Source: an uncultured Bacilli bacterium
Lineage (GTDB): Bacteria; Bacillota_I; Bacilli_A; RF39; UBA660
NCBI GenBank assembly: GCA_947628105.1
Contig: CANQYN010000003.1
Location: forward strand, 1-31,223
DNA length: 31,223 nucleotides
Reading direction: 5' to 3'
The notes under the pieces were generated by a model. It was not told where the DNA came from. It searched no databases and worked only from the letters and a program-made list of their open reading frames with translations. Numbering within the stretch: the stretch's first letter is position 1; each line of letters begins with the position of its first letter. The position numbers and the translations under genes were made by a program. Of this stretch, positions 1-7,252 are shown one piece after another.

Positions 1-39
1 CTTACATCTTTATTATAATACATTTTTATCAAAATAAAA

Positions 40-73
40 AGACTGTTTTCAAATTTTACTTTGTCAACAGTCT
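40..73 (-). terminator. leftward terminator of the 85-residue gene
   Basis: An 8-bp inverted repeat (AGACTGTT / AACAGTCT) encloses an 18-nt loop. Read leftward it is followed by a TTTTTATTTT tract. It lies just past the stop codon of the leftward gene. Confidence 0.65.
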
Positions 74-74
74 G

Positions 75-99
75 AAGCTATTTTAAATAGCTTTTTTTT
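75..99 (+). terminator. rightward terminator for a gene outside the window
   Basis: An 8-bp stem (AAGCTATT / AATAGCTT, loop TTA) is followed by a T run read rightward. It overlaps the stop codon of the leftward gene, so a rightward gene probably ends just before the window. Confidence 0.5.
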
Positions 100-335
100 A
101 TTGGCATTAAAATTCCTTCTAAAAAAGTAATATCAAAGTGAGAAAAAGAATCTTGAAATAATATCTTATGGTTTTCATCATAAACGATAATGATATCTTT
201 CTTTTTTAGATATTCAATTATATATTGTTTTTCTTGCTTTTGTAAACACCATTTGTGATTTTGTTTTAAACAACAAAGGAAAAAATTTTTATCCAAGGGT
301 AAATTGATTGAATTATGAGTACTATTTATTTTCAC
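78..335 (-). CDS. hypothetical 85-residue protein
   Basis: I do not recognise a family. The product is a small, basic, mixed alpha/beta-looking protein with two cysteines close together in its first third and no clear membrane segment. I chose the GTG at 335, which has AAAGGAG 11 nt upstream; an in-frame TTG at 356 lies before that Shine-Dalgarno and is unlikely. A good promoter (TTGCGG, 17 nt, TATAAT) lies upstream, and its -35 overlaps a perfect inverted repeat. The gene is divergent from an XRE-type regulator, so the regulator may control it. Reality as a gene is supported by promoter, Shine-Dalgarno and terminator rather than by homology. Confidence 0.55.
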   Translation of the reverse strand: MKINSTHNSINLPLDKNFFLCCLKQNHKWCLQKQEKQYIIEYLKKKDIIIVYDENHKILFQDSFSHFDITFLEGILMPIKKSYLK

Positions 336-364
336 TATTCGGCTAACTCCTTTCAACTGTCATC

Positions 365-393
365 ATTATAACATTATACAAATTTATCCGCAA
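365..393 (-). promoter_or_regulatory. promoter of the leftward 85-residue gene
   Basis: Read leftward: -35 TTGCGG (388-393), a 17-nt spacer and -10 TATAAT (365-370). The -35 overlaps the palindrome at 389-403. Confidence 0.6.
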
Positions 394-403
394 GTTTCTT
401 GCG
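389..403. promoter_or_regulatory. candidate operator, CGCAAG-TTT-CTTGCG
   Basis: A perfect 6-3-6 inverted repeat lies in the 119-bp divergent region between the leftward gene and the XRE regulator. It overlaps the leftward -35. A dimeric HTH repressor bound here would block that promoter. Binding by the adjacent regulator is inferred. Confidence 0.5.
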
Positions 404-454
404 ATTTTATGATAAAAGAAATTTATTTTGGCATAATAATGACAGGTGGTAGCA

Positions 455-688
455 ATGATAATCGGTGTAATATTGAAAAATATGAGATTAAATGCTAGAC
501 TTTCTCAAAAGAAAGTCGGGAAAATTTTATCTTTATCTGATACTACTGTTTCTAGCTACGAAAGAGGAAATAGTCAACCTGATTTCGATATTATTGTAAA
601 ATATGCTAAATTATGTGGCTATGATTTTATTATTAAAACACCGGATAATCGTTATATATCTTTAGAAAAGATGTCAAAAGAAGTATGA
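455..688 (+). CDS. XRE-family HTH transcriptional regulator, 77 residues
   Basis: A single Cro/C1-type helix-turn-helix fills almost the whole protein. The pattern is IGVILKNMRLNARLSQKKVG, then SLSDTTVSSYERGNSQP as the recognition region, then a helix ending in KYAKLCGYDF. Most XRE regulators of this size bind DNA as dimers and need no effector domain. I chose ATG 455 because AGGTGGT is about 5 nt upstream; GTG 446 sits inside that Shine-Dalgarno. It is divergent from an unknown small gene and followed by its own terminator. A local repressor is the simplest reading; an antitoxin or immunity regulator is possible but there is no recognised toxin. Confidence 0.85.
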   Translation: MIIGVILKNMRLNARLSQKKVGKILSLSDTTVSSYERGNSQPDFDIIVKYAKLCGYDFIIKTPDNRYISLEKMSKEV

Positions 689-701
689 ATTACTTCTTTT
701 T
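676..701 (+). terminator. terminator after the XRE gene
   Basis: A 10-bp stem (AAAAGAAGTA / TACTTCTTTT) has the TGA stop in its 5-nt loop and ends in a T run. Confidence 0.65.
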
Positions 702-728
702 CTATTTTAGGAAATCATAAAATGACTA

Positions 729-757
729 TTGTAATTCAAAAAAATATTTGGTAAGAT
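729..757 (+). promoter_or_regulatory. promoter of the Cys-protein / thioredoxin-like lipoprotein operon
   Basis: TTGTAA (729-734), a 17-nt spacer, then TAAGAT (752-757), placed 26 nt before the start codon at 784. Confidence 0.45.
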
Positions 758-783
758 AGAAGAAGAGGATAAGAGGTGATAAG

Positions 784-1551
784 ATGAATGACTTTGAAGA
801 ACTTGCTAACGAATTAAATAAGGATTCTACTTCAATTGGGAAAATCATTTTTATCATTGCTATTATTATTGGTATTGGAATTCTTATCTTTTTAGGCGTA
901 AAAACTTTTTTCACGAAGGAAGAAAAAAAAGAAGAAAAAGAAGTTACTTTTCAAAGCACAGATTTTGATTGCTATGATAAGTGCGATTATCATTTTAAAA
1001 TTGGGGAACAAGATATTTTAGTGAATTATGAAAAGACATTAAATGATCAAGAGGATTATGTTCATAAGATTACTTTAAATGGAAAAGAAATATTAAATCA
1101 AACATTAGCTTGTGGAGCTCCTATTAAGTTAATTTTATTAAATGATGTTTTTGTTTTTCAATATCGTAATGGATGTGACGATATTCAAGATACGTTACGG
1201 GCTTATGATAAAGATGGCAAAATGTTATTCGAATATGGAAGTGTCGATGAAGAATATCCGATGTTAAAATTGCGAAATACGCTTTTATCGATTCAAGGGA
1301 ACACATTATCTTTTCGGGCAACTAGTATTAAAAATAATACTACTCTTGTAACTTCGGATAAAGAATACGATATTTGTGATGCCTCAGCCTTAGAAGAAAA
1401 TGATATTACGACATTCGATGTGGTAGAGGCAACTTATGAAATAAGATATCAAGGAAATAATTCTTTTGAAAAACCAATTCGAAAAAGTTCTCTTAATTTA
1501 GAAAAGTATAAGGAATTATATAATGTCAATGACATTTGTAATGTGAAGTAG
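784..1551 (+). CDS. single-pass membrane protein with six-cysteine extracytoplasmic domain
   Basis: No known family recognised. Residues 1-18 are acidic and probably cytoplasmic. Residues 19-43 form one strong hydrophobic segment rich in Ile. A short Lys/Glu linker follows, then a domain of about 200 residues outside the membrane. That domain has exactly six cysteines (63, 67, 110, 131, 198, 252), an even number that suits disulfides. The start has AGAGGTG 6 nt upstream. The next gene begins 12 nt after the stop and encodes a thioredoxin-like lipoprotein, so the two are probably cotranscribed. I infer, without proof, that the partner may make or repair disulfides in this domain. Confidence 0.7.
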   Translation: MNDFEELANELNKDSTSIGKIIFIIAIIIGIGILIFLGVKTFFTKEEKKEEKEVTFQSTDFDCYDKCDYHFKIGEQDILVNYEKTLNDQEDYVHKITLNGKEILNQTLACGAPIKLILLNDVFVFQYRNGCDDIQDTLRAYDKDGKMLFEYGSVDEEYPMLKLRNTLLSIQGNTLSFRATSIKNNTTLVTSDKEYDICDASALEENDITTFDVVEATYEIRYQGNNSFEKPIRKSSLNLEKYKELYNVNDICNVK

Positions 1552-1563
1552 GAAGGTGAAAAG

Positions 1564-2235
1564 ATGAAAAAAATATTATGCTGTTTAATGATTATGGTAT
1601 CTGTTTTTTGTTTAACTGGTTGTAATGAAAAAACGACATCCGATGCTTTAAAATTTAAAAATGAATATGAATCTTTAAATGGTCAAAAAAATGATGCTGG
1701 TAAAACGTATCCTGAAGTAAAGATTGAAAAAAATAATATAGTAGAATATGTTGACGAAGCAAAAGCATTAGATATATTAAATTATAAAACAGGAATTATT
1801 TATATGGGATATAACAGTTGTCCTTGGTGTAGAAATGCTGTTCCTGTATTATTAGATGCTGCTAAAAAATCAAATATTGATAAAATTTATTATCTTGATA
1901 TGAAAGAGATAAGAGATGAAAAAGAATTAGGAAAAGATGGAAAAATAGTAGTCAAAAAAGAGGGAAGTAAAGGATATCAAGAGTTACTTGTGCGTATGTA
2001 TGATTTCTTGGAGGAATATGATGGATTACAAGATTCTTCTATTAAACGTATTTATGTTCCTTTCGTAGTAGCGGTAAAAGAAGGTAAAATTTTATCAGTT
2101 CATGCCGATACCGTTTATTCTCAAACAGATCCATATCAAGTACTAGATAAAGATCAGAAACAAGAGTTAAAAAATATTTATGTTGAGATGATGCAATCAG
2201 TATCAGATGGGCTATGTACAGAAAAGGGCTGCTAG
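1564..2235 (+). CDS. thioredoxin-fold lipoprotein with CPWC active site
   Basis: The N-terminus is a lipoprotein signal: a basic start, a hydrophobic stretch and a lipobox LTGC with the lipidated Cys at 20. The mature protein has a thioredoxin-like core: a strand before the CPWC motif (Cys86, Cys89), a following helix, a strand IYYLDM, and a likely cis-Pro at 166 in YVPF. It resembles the extracytoplasmic thioredoxin-like proteins sometimes called bacteriocin transport accessory proteins, but no bacteriocin genes are nearby. It is likely a thiol-disulfide oxidoreductase at the outer face of the membrane. GGAAGGTG precedes the start. It is the second gene of a two-gene unit with the six-cysteine protein and ends in its own terminator. 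Confidence 0.8.
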   Translation: MKKILCCLMIMVSVFCLTGCNEKTTSDALKFKNEYESLNGQKNDAGKTYPEVKIEKNNIVEYVDEAKALDILNYKTGIIYMGYNSCPWCRNAVPVLLDAAKKSNIDKIYYLDMKEIRDEKELGKDGKIVVKKEGSKGYQELLVRMYDFLEEYDGLQDSSIKRIYVPFVVAVKEGKILSVHADTVYSQTDPYQVLDKDQKQELKNIYVEMMQSVSDGLCTEKGC

Positions 2236-2244
2236 CTCTTTTTT
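2222..2244 (+). terminator. terminator after the thioredoxin-like gene
   Basis: AAAAGGGCT / AGCTCTTTT form a 9-bp stem with one G-U pair and loop GCT, followed by Ts. The TAG stop (2233-2235) is inside the hairpin. Confidence 0.65.
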
Positions 2245-2245
2245 A

Positions 2246-2274
2246 TTGACTAAAAATCAAAAAAAAATTATAAT
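2246..2274 (+). promoter_or_regulatory. promoter of the P-type ATPase gene
   Basis: TTGACT (2246-2251), a 17-nt spacer, then a perfect TATAAT (2269-2274), 15 nt before the start codon. Confidence 0.7.
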
Positions 2275-2289
2275 AAATATGGTGATGAT

Positions 2290-4101
2290 ATGAAAGAAAA
2301 AAACTTATTTATATTACGTTTTATTATAACTTTTCTTTTCTTTTTTCTAGGATTTATATCTCCTATCTTTTGGATTATAGGATATATTATTATCTCCTAT
2401 GATTTATATATTTTTCTTTTTCATCATCTACAAAAGAAGATGATATTTGATGAAAACTTTTTAATGATTTTATCTTCTTTAGGTGCTATTTTTTTACAAG
2501 ATTTTAAAGAAGCACTTCTCATTATTTGGTTATATCAATTAGGAGAATTTATTTTTGATAAAACGACTAATCGTTCTAAAGAACAAATTATTAGATTGTT
2601 AGATTTAAGAGTAGAAAAAGCAAATGTTAAAGAAAAAAATGAAATTCATTCTATCGATAGTAAAAAAGTTAAAAAAGGGAACATAATCGTTATTAAACCG
2701 GGAGAAAAAATACCTCTAGATGGAATTGTCATAAAGGGCGAATCTTCTCTTAATTGTGCCAGTCTAACAGGGGAGTCGAAACCAAAAAAGGTAACAATAA
2801 AAGATACGGTATTAAGTGGTTCGATTAATTTAGATTCTATTTTAGAAATAAGAGTGACAAAAAATTATCAAAATTCAACGGCAAGTCGTATTTTAAGTGC
2901 TATTGAAGAAGCTTCTGGTAGAAAAGCAAAATCAGAAAAATTTATCACTAAATTTGCTCGAATTTATACTCCTATTGTTTTAATAGGAGCCATCTTATTG
3001 ACAGTAATTCCCGTTTGTTGTTTTCATCAAAGATTCTCTCTTTGGTTTTATCGTAGTTTGATTTTTCTGGTAGCGTCTTGTCCTTGTGCACTTGTTATTT
3101 CTATTCCTCTATGTTATTTTTGTGGTTTAGGGGTAGCTAGTCAAAATAAAATTTTGTTAAAAGGAGCTTCTGAGTTAGAGAAGTTAAATACGATTAACAC
3201 GGTAGTATTTGATAAAACAGGAACCATTACTCAAGGAAATTTTAAAATTACAAAAGTGATTCCTTATTATAAAAAAAGAGATGATTTTATTAAATACTTG
3301 GCATATGCGGAATATTATTCCAATCATCCTATTGCTAAGGTTATTAAACAAGAGTATCAACGACCTATCAATAAAGAAATTATTAGCGAATATAAAGAAA
3401 TTGCTGGGAAAGGAATATCTGTTAAAATTAATGGCGAGCATGTATTGGTAGGAAATGAAACTTTATTTGAACAAAATCATATTACTTATCCTAAAGTAAA
3501 ATTTTTAGGAACGACAGTATTAGTTGCTTTAAATCAAGAATATATTGGTACGATTGTCATTGCGGATGAAATAAAAGAATGTAGTTATGATATTGCCAAT
3601 AAATTAAAAGAAGTAGGAATTAAAAATGTGATTATGATGTCAGGTGATAAATATGATATTACAAAAAAAGTAAGCGAGAGACTACGATTTGATAGTTTTT
3701 ATGCAAATCTTTTACCAGAAGATAAAATGAAACATATAAGAAATTTAAAAAAAGATGGAAAAATTTTATTTGTGGGTGATGGATTAAACGATGCTCCTGT
3801 CATGGTGGAAGCAGATCTTTCTATCTCAATGGGAAATATTGGAAGTGATGCTAGTATTGAAGCGAGTGACATCGTCATTATGAATGATAATTTAAATCAA
3901 ATTGCAACAGGAATAAAAATTGCTCAACAAACAAAAAAAATTGTCATGTTCAATATTATTTTTTCTATTTTTACAAAGATGATTGTCATGCTATTAGGGA
4001 GTATGGGATTATTAAAAATCGGATTTGCTGTCTTTGCCGATGTTGGCGTTACTATGATTGTCATATTAAATAGTTTACGAATTTTTAAGCAAACTTATTA
4101 A
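2290..4101 (+). CDS. P1B-type heavy-metal-transporting ATPase (Zn/Cd/Pb type)
   Basis: An ATP-driven exporter of divalent metal ions in the cytoplasmic membrane. Visible motifs in order: four N-terminal membrane helices (about 7-100), actuator TGES (160-163), metal-site CPC in the sixth helix (264-266), phosphorylation site DKTGT with Asp308, the P1B-specific HP pair (346-347), hinge GDGLND (496-501), and a last helix pair with ADVGVT and NSLR. The CPC plus the C-terminal DVG pattern and the Lys in KMIVMLLG match the ZntA/CadA group rather than copper pumps. At 603 residues it lacks the N-terminal HMA/CxxC metal-binding domain found in many relatives. It has its own promoter and terminator, and no metal-responsive regulator sits next to it. 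The metal is inferred. Confidence 0.92.
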   Translation: MKEKNLFILRFIITFLFFFLGFISPIFWIIGYIIISYDLYIFLFHHLQKKMIFDENFLMILSSLGAIFLQDFKEALLIIWLYQLGEFIFDKTTNRSKEQIIRLLDLRVEKANVKEKNEIHSIDSKKVKKGNIIVIKPGEKIPLDGIVIKGESSLNCASLTGESKPKKVTIKDTVLSGSINLDSILEIRVTKNYQNSTASRILSAIEEASGRKAKSEKFITKFARIYTPIVLIGAILLTVIPVCCFHQRFSLWFYRSLIFLVASCPCALVISIPLCYFCGLGVASQNKILLKGASELEKLNTINTVVFDKTGTITQGNFKITKVIPYYKKRDDFIKYLAYAEYYSNHPIAKVIKQEYQRPINKEIISEYKEIAGKGISVKINGEHVLVGNETLFEQNHITYPKVKFLGTTVLVALNQEYIGTIVIADEIKECSYDIANKLKEVGIKNVIMMSGDKYDITKKVSERLRFDSFYANLLPEDKMKHIRNLKKDGKILFVGDGLNDAPVMVEADLSISMGNIGSDASIEASDIVIMNDNLNQIATGIKIAQQTKKIVMFNIIFSIFTKMIVMLLGSMGLLKIGFAVFADVGVTMIVILNSLRIFKQTY

Positions 4102-4113
4102 GTTGCTTTTTTT
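4087..4113 (+). terminator. terminator after the ATPase gene
   Basis: AAGCAA / TTGCTT plus CTT / AAG form a stem with a one-base bulge, followed by a T run. The TAA stop (4099-4101) is inside. Confidence 0.55.
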
Positions 4114-4130
4114 AAATAAAATAGTATAAT
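4103..4130 (+). promoter_or_regulatory. promoter of queH
   Basis: TTGCTT (4103-4108), a 16-nt spacer, then a perfect TATAAT (4125-4130). The -35 overlaps the terminator stem of the preceding gene. Confidence 0.5.
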
Positions 4131-4153
4131 ACAAATCAGAAAGGAGAGATACT

Positions 4154-4756
4154 ATGAATTATCAAACTCAATTAGAAGAAATATTAAAAAATATGAAAAA
4201 CAAGCCAAAACTTTTATTACATAGTTGTTGTGCTCCTTGTAGTAGTTATGTCATTACTTATTTGAAAGATTATTTTGATATAACCGTATTATATTATAAT
4301 CCTAATATTGCTCCTCAAGAAGAATATGAAAAAAGAAAAGCTGAACAGAAACGTCTGATTTCATCATTTCCTTTCGTTTCTTTTCTTGATTGTGATTACG
4401 ATAATGAACTTTATGAAGAAAAGGTAAAGGATTTACAAAAAGAAAAAGAAGGGGGAAAACGATGTCATGTTTGTTTTACGTTACGCCTTTTTAAAACAGC
4501 ACAGATTGCAAAAGAAAAGGAATTTGATTATTTTGGGACGACTTTAACGGTGAGTCCTCATAAAAATGCTCAAGTAATCAATGACATTGGACAAAAGATA
4601 AGTCAAGAATGGATGATTCCGTTTTTAGTAAGTGATTTTAAGAAAAAGGATGGATATAAAAAATCGATTGAATTATCGAAAAAATATCAATTATACCGAC
4701 AAAATTATTGTGGTTGTCTTTATTCAAAAAGAGGTGAAAAGAATGAAAATATATAA
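4154..4756 (+). CDS. queH: epoxyqueuosine reductase QueH
   Basis: Catalyses the last step of tRNA queuosine synthesis, reducing epoxyqueuosine to queuosine at position 34 of GUN-anticodon tRNAs. It is the non-cobalamin, iron-sulfur alternative to QueG. The 200-residue length and the whole cysteine set fit the family: LHSCCAPCS near the N-terminus (Cys25, Cys26, Cys29), CHVC (104, 107) and a C-terminal CGC (186, 188). The YYNPNIAPQEEYEKRK segment is also typical. AAGGAG lies just upstream of the start. The 3' end overlaps the next lipoprotein gene by 14 nt. No other queuosine genes are in the window, so Q precursors may be made elsewhere or salvaged. Confidence 0.9.
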   Translation: MNYQTQLEEILKNMKNKPKLLLHSCCAPCSSYVITYLKDYFDITVLYYNPNIAPQEEYEKRKAEQKRLISSFPFVSFLDCDYDNELYEEKVKDLQKEKEGGKRCHVCFTLRLFKTAQIAKEKEFDYFGTTLTVSPHKNAQVINDIGQKISQEWMIPFLVSDFKKKDGYKKSIELSKKYQLYRQNYCGCLYSKRGEKNENI

Positions 4757-5456
4757 AAAAATGATTGCTATTGTATTATCGTCTTCTCTTTTAGTGTTAT
4801 CAGGATGTAGTCCGTTAGAAAAAAAAGAAGATCTTTCTTATAAACAGGTAGAACAATTAGAAAATGAAGTAAAAGAATTGAAAGAAGAAATCCGAGATTT
4901 ACAAGAAAAACAGGAAGATGTGGTTTCCGTTGATGAAGAGGTAAAATCGGAATTAGAAAAATCGGATTTACAAATTATTCAACCAGAACAAGAGATTAAG
5001 ACTGAAGAAGATCTTGTCGCTTATTTTTCTGACATGGAAGAAAAGGTTAACATTTCTTCTTCTGAAGATGATTCTAAAAAGAAAAAGACGATTCAAAATA
5101 TGGTGGCCACCTTTCTTTTATTTCTCAATGATGAAGCAACGATAAATGGCTATACTTTTCACAATTTGTCAGATACTACAAAAGAAAAAATTAAAAGTAT
5201 TTTTTCTCGAATGGATCAAAAAATCAATCAAAAAATACCGGGATATTCAGAACCAATCATAAAATCTTTTTCTTTTGCAAAAGAAAAAGTAAAATCGGGA
5301 AAAGAAATAGTAAATAATAGTTTCAACGAAGCTTTTGGGGAAGAAGTGATGGAGGATACCAAACAAAATTTTAAAAATGAATATGAAGATATGAAAGATT
5401 CTTTCCGTTATTGGAAAGAAAAAGTATTAGAAAAAGCAAAAAAAGAAATTCAATAG
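4743..5456 (+). CDS. lipoprotein with long coiled coil, unknown function
   Basis: The start is ATG 4743, with GAGGTG 6 nt upstream inside the end of queH; a longer in-frame reading upstream lies within queH and is not used. Residues 1-22 form a lipoprotein signal ending in lipobox LSGC (Cys22). Residues about 30-60 are a strongly charged heptad-like coiled coil (QVEQLENEVKELKEEI). A helical domain of about 140 residues follows, with a Lys-rich C-terminus. No catalytic motif is visible. The 14-nt overlap suggests translational coupling with queH, although a functional link is not obvious. It probably works on the outer face of the membrane as a structural or scaffold protein. I do not recognise the family. 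Confidence 0.7.
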   Translation: MKIYKKMIAIVLSSSLLVLSGCSPLEKKEDLSYKQVEQLENEVKELKEEIRDLQEKQEDVVSVDEEVKSELEKSDLQIIQPEQEIKTEEDLVAYFSDMEEKVNISSSEDDSKKKKTIQNMVATFLLFLNDEATINGYTFHNLSDTTKEKIKSIFSRMDQKINQKIPGYSEPIIKSFSFAKEKVKSGKEIVNNSFNEAFGEEVMEDTKQNFKNEYEDMKDSFRYWKEKVLEKAKKEIQ

Positions 5457-5457
5457 G

Positions 5458-5486
5458 TTGACAGAATGATGGTATTTTGTTATGAT
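5458..5486 (+). promoter_or_regulatory. promoter of the 147-residue membrane protein gene
   Basis: A perfect TTGACA (5458-5463), a 17-nt spacer and TATGAT (5481-5486), with an extended TG one base before the -10. Confidence 0.75.
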
Positions 5487-5518
5487 AAGCATCGCATTTG
5501 AAAAGAGGTGAAAATACC

Positions 5519-5962
5519 ATGACAGTAGATAGAATGGAATTATATCGATTGCAACAAAATTTAGTTGATAAAAAAGTATCTCAAGGACATATTAAGTTAA
5601 ATAAAAGTATTTGCCTTTCTAAATTAAATGGTTGTTTAATAGGGGGATTAGGTACTTTATTTGTAATGAATCATTATCCTGTGATGGAAAATCCAGTAAT
5701 GAAGGTAGCGGGAATTACTATTTTTATTGGAGCCATAGTGAAAGCTTTGGTTGAGTCTTCAAAATTGATTGAACTTCGTGATAAAGAAATTTCTTATCAG
5801 AGAGCTTTTTTAGAAGAAGAACAACAATATTTACAATTATATCGTCAATATTTAACAGGAAGAGAATACAATAATGAAGAACATGATTTTGAATTACATA
5901 AAACCGTGGTATTACAGGGTATTAATAAAAATGAACTTCGGAAAATTAAAAAAAGAAAATGA
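5519..5962 (+). CDS. small membrane protein, unknown function
   Basis: A 147-residue product with an amphipathic N-terminal helix, then two probable membrane segments at about residues 42-55 and 67-82 (LNGCLIGGLGTLFVM and VMKVAGITIFIGAIV), then a long charged helix and a basic tail ending KIKKRK. I chose ATG 5519, with AGAGGTG 8 nt upstream; a TTG at 5498 precedes the Shine-Dalgarno. The gene has its own strong promoter and terminator and so is monocistronic. I do not recognise the family. A hairpin-type membrane protein with both ends in the cytoplasm is the simplest topology. Confidence 0.65.
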   Translation: MTVDRMELYRLQQNLVDKKVSQGHIKLNKSICLSKLNGCLIGGLGTLFVMNHYPVMENPVMKVAGITIFIGAIVKALVESSKLIELRDKEISYQRAFLEEEQQYLQLYRQYLTGREYNNEEHDFELHKTVVLQGINKNELRKIKKRK

Positions 5963-5980
5963 GAAATTCTCATTTTTTTT
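5956..5980 (+). terminator. terminator after the 147-residue gene
   Basis: AAAATGAG / CTCATTTT stem with a five-base AAATT loop and a T run. The TGA stop (5960-5962) is in the stem. Confidence 0.7.
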
Positions 5981-5984
5981 CTTG

Positions 5985-6013
5985 TTGTGAAAATGAATAA
6001 TATTTGATATAAT
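5985..6013 (+). promoter_or_regulatory. promoter of the zinc-ribbon gene
   Basis: TTGTGA (5985-5990), a 17-nt spacer and a perfect TATAAT (6008-6013), preceded by an extended TGA. Confidence 0.6.
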
Positions 6014-6051
6014 AGAAACGATAATAAAAGTAGAAAGCAAGGTGCTGATTT

Positions 6052-6522
6052 ATGAAATGTAAAAAATGTGGGGCAGAGATACCAGTGGGAGAAATTGCTT
6101 GCCCTGGATGCCATATTGCAGTCGCTTTGATGAGTCAAATAAAAACAGAAGAAGATAAAAACATCATTGCAAGAGAAAAAATGGAAGAAGAAAAACCTCC
6201 TGTAGCAAAAGAAACAAAAGAAGAAGTAAAAGAAACAACAGAAAATTTAGATATTCGTTTCGATGCAGGCGTGTTAAAGGATGTAAGTGATACCAAAAAA
6301 ACAAAACAAGTAAAAAAAGAAGAAAAAAAAGAAACAGAAGTAATGCAACCGAAGCAAGTAGTAAATGAGTCAGTAGATAAAGAAGAAGTTCAAAAAGCTT
6401 TGGCAAAATATGATACTGATGGGAAAAAGGATATTCATTTCTTTTTGCCAATTATTATTGGAATCATTATGGTTATATTATTAATTGTAGGAGTTATTTA
6501 TGGAATAACACTATTAGTTTAA
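6052..6522 (+). CDS. zinc-ribbon membrane protein, unknown function
   Basis: The N-terminus is a compact zinc ribbon: CKKC (Cys3, Cys6) and CPGC (Cys17, Cys20). Residues about 30-125 form a low-complexity Lys/Glu-rich linker. Residues about 129-155 are one strong membrane segment rich in Ile and Val, with almost nothing after it. This tail-anchored arrangement puts the ribbon in the cytoplasm. Zinc-ribbon membrane proteins of this general plan are common in Firmicutes and mostly uncharacterised. AAGGTG lies 8 nt upstream of the start. The gene converges on lexA and shares a bidirectional terminator with it. Confidence 0.7.
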   Translation: MKCKKCGAEIPVGEIACPGCHIAVALMSQIKTEEDKNIIAREKMEEEKPPVAKETKEEVKETTENLDIRFDAGVLKDVSDTKKTKQVKKEEKKETEVMQPKQVVNESVDKEEVQKALAKYDTDGKKDIHFFLPIIIGIIMVILLIVGVIYGITLLV

Positions 6523-6551
6523 AAAAAAGAATGAGAAAACTCATTCTTTTT
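6523..6551. terminator. bidirectional terminator between the zinc-ribbon gene and lexA
   Basis: GAATGAG / CTCATTC stem with loop AAAA, flanked by an A run on the left and Ts on the right. It can terminate both convergent genes. Confidence 0.75.
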
Positions 6552-7167
6552 ATAATTTTCGATATAGACCAATCGCTACTCCCAAAATAGTTACATTATT
6601 TAATATGATAGGATCCATTGTATCGTTTTCGGGTTGCAAGCGAAAATATCCTTTTTCTTTATAAAAACGTTTTAAAGTTACTTCGTTTTCATCTGTCATC
6701 GCTACGACGATTTCTCCATTTCGAGCTGTATTTTTCTTTTCTACAATGACGATATCATCATCTAAGATGCCAGCATTAATCATACTAGTACCCGATACAT
6801 GAAGAGTAAATACTTCTTTTTTCTTAGGAATTAGATAAGCAGGAAGAGAAAAAAATTCATTTGGATGTTCAATTGCTTCAATTGGATTTCCAGCAGTTAC
6901 TTTTCCTAAAAGAGGAACATCAACAACTGATTCATCCGTATCGGCATATTCATTTTTGACTAATAGTTCGATGGCTCTATTTTTACATTCGTTTTTACGA
7001 ATAACTCCTTTTTTTTCTAGATTTGCTAGATGGGCATGTATCGTAGCAGGGGAAGAAACTCCCATTCCGTTACAAATTTCTCTTATCGTAGGCGGATAGC
7101 CATGAGAAACAATAAATTCTTTAATAAATGTTAAAATTTCATTTTGGCGTGACGTTAAATTCGTCAT
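6550..7167 (-). CDS. lexA: SOS repressor LexA
   Basis: Represses DNA-damage genes and self-cleaves when RecA filaments form on single-stranded DNA. The N-terminal winged helix (residues 1-70) has the LexA-type TSRQNEILTFIKEFI and GYPPTIREI segments. The cleavage bond is Ala92-Gly93 in VTAGNP. The catalytic dyad is Ser128 (SGTSM) and Lys166 (VTLKRF). At 205 residues it has the usual length. I chose the ATG at 7167, 10 nt after AAGGAGG; the ATG at 7176 is only one base from that Shine-Dalgarno. Its promoter overlaps a LexA-like box, which fits autoregulation. The divergent neighbour is a small SOS-type gene, the arrangement seen at lexA/yneA in Bacillus and lexA/sosA in Staphylococcus. Confidence 0.97.
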   Translation of the reverse strand: MTNLTSRQNEILTFIKEFIVSHGYPPTIREICNGMGVSSPATIHAHLANLEKKGVIRKNECKNRAIELLVKNEYADTDESVVDVPLLGKVTAGNPIEAIEHPNEFFSLPAYLIPKKKEVFTLHVSGTSMINAGILDDDIVIVEKKNTARNGEIVVAMTDENEVTLKRFYKEKGYFRLQPENDTMDPIILNNVTILGVAIGLYRKL

Positions 7168-7193
7168 ATAGTACATTCCTCCTTATTAATATC

Positions 7194-7222
7194 ATCATAG
7201 CACACAAACATATCTATGTCAA
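7194..7222 (-). promoter_or_regulatory. lexA promoter
   Basis: Read leftward: TTGACA (7217-7222), a 17-nt spacer, then TATGAT (7194-7199). Confidence 0.75.
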
Positions 7223-7233
7223 ACAAAGTTTCG
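7220..7233. promoter_or_regulatory. LexA box for lexA autoregulation
   Basis: CAAACAAAGTTTCG matches the Gram-positive box CGAAC-N4-GTTCG at 8 of 10 defined positions, with one mismatch per half. It overlaps the lexA -35. Confidence 0.6.
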
Positions 7234-7252
7234 CATTTTTTCAAAAAAAGTA

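Noticed and set aside
57..67. ACTTTGTCAA shared by both ends of the window (57-67 and 31160-31169)
   Set aside because: A ten-base match in AT-rich DNA is not enough to claim paired mobile-element ends; the left copy is inside a terminator loop.
4632..4742. A longer start for the coiled-coil lipoprotein
   Set aside because: It would lie inside queH and bury the lipoprotein signal; ATG 4743 has the Shine-Dalgarno.
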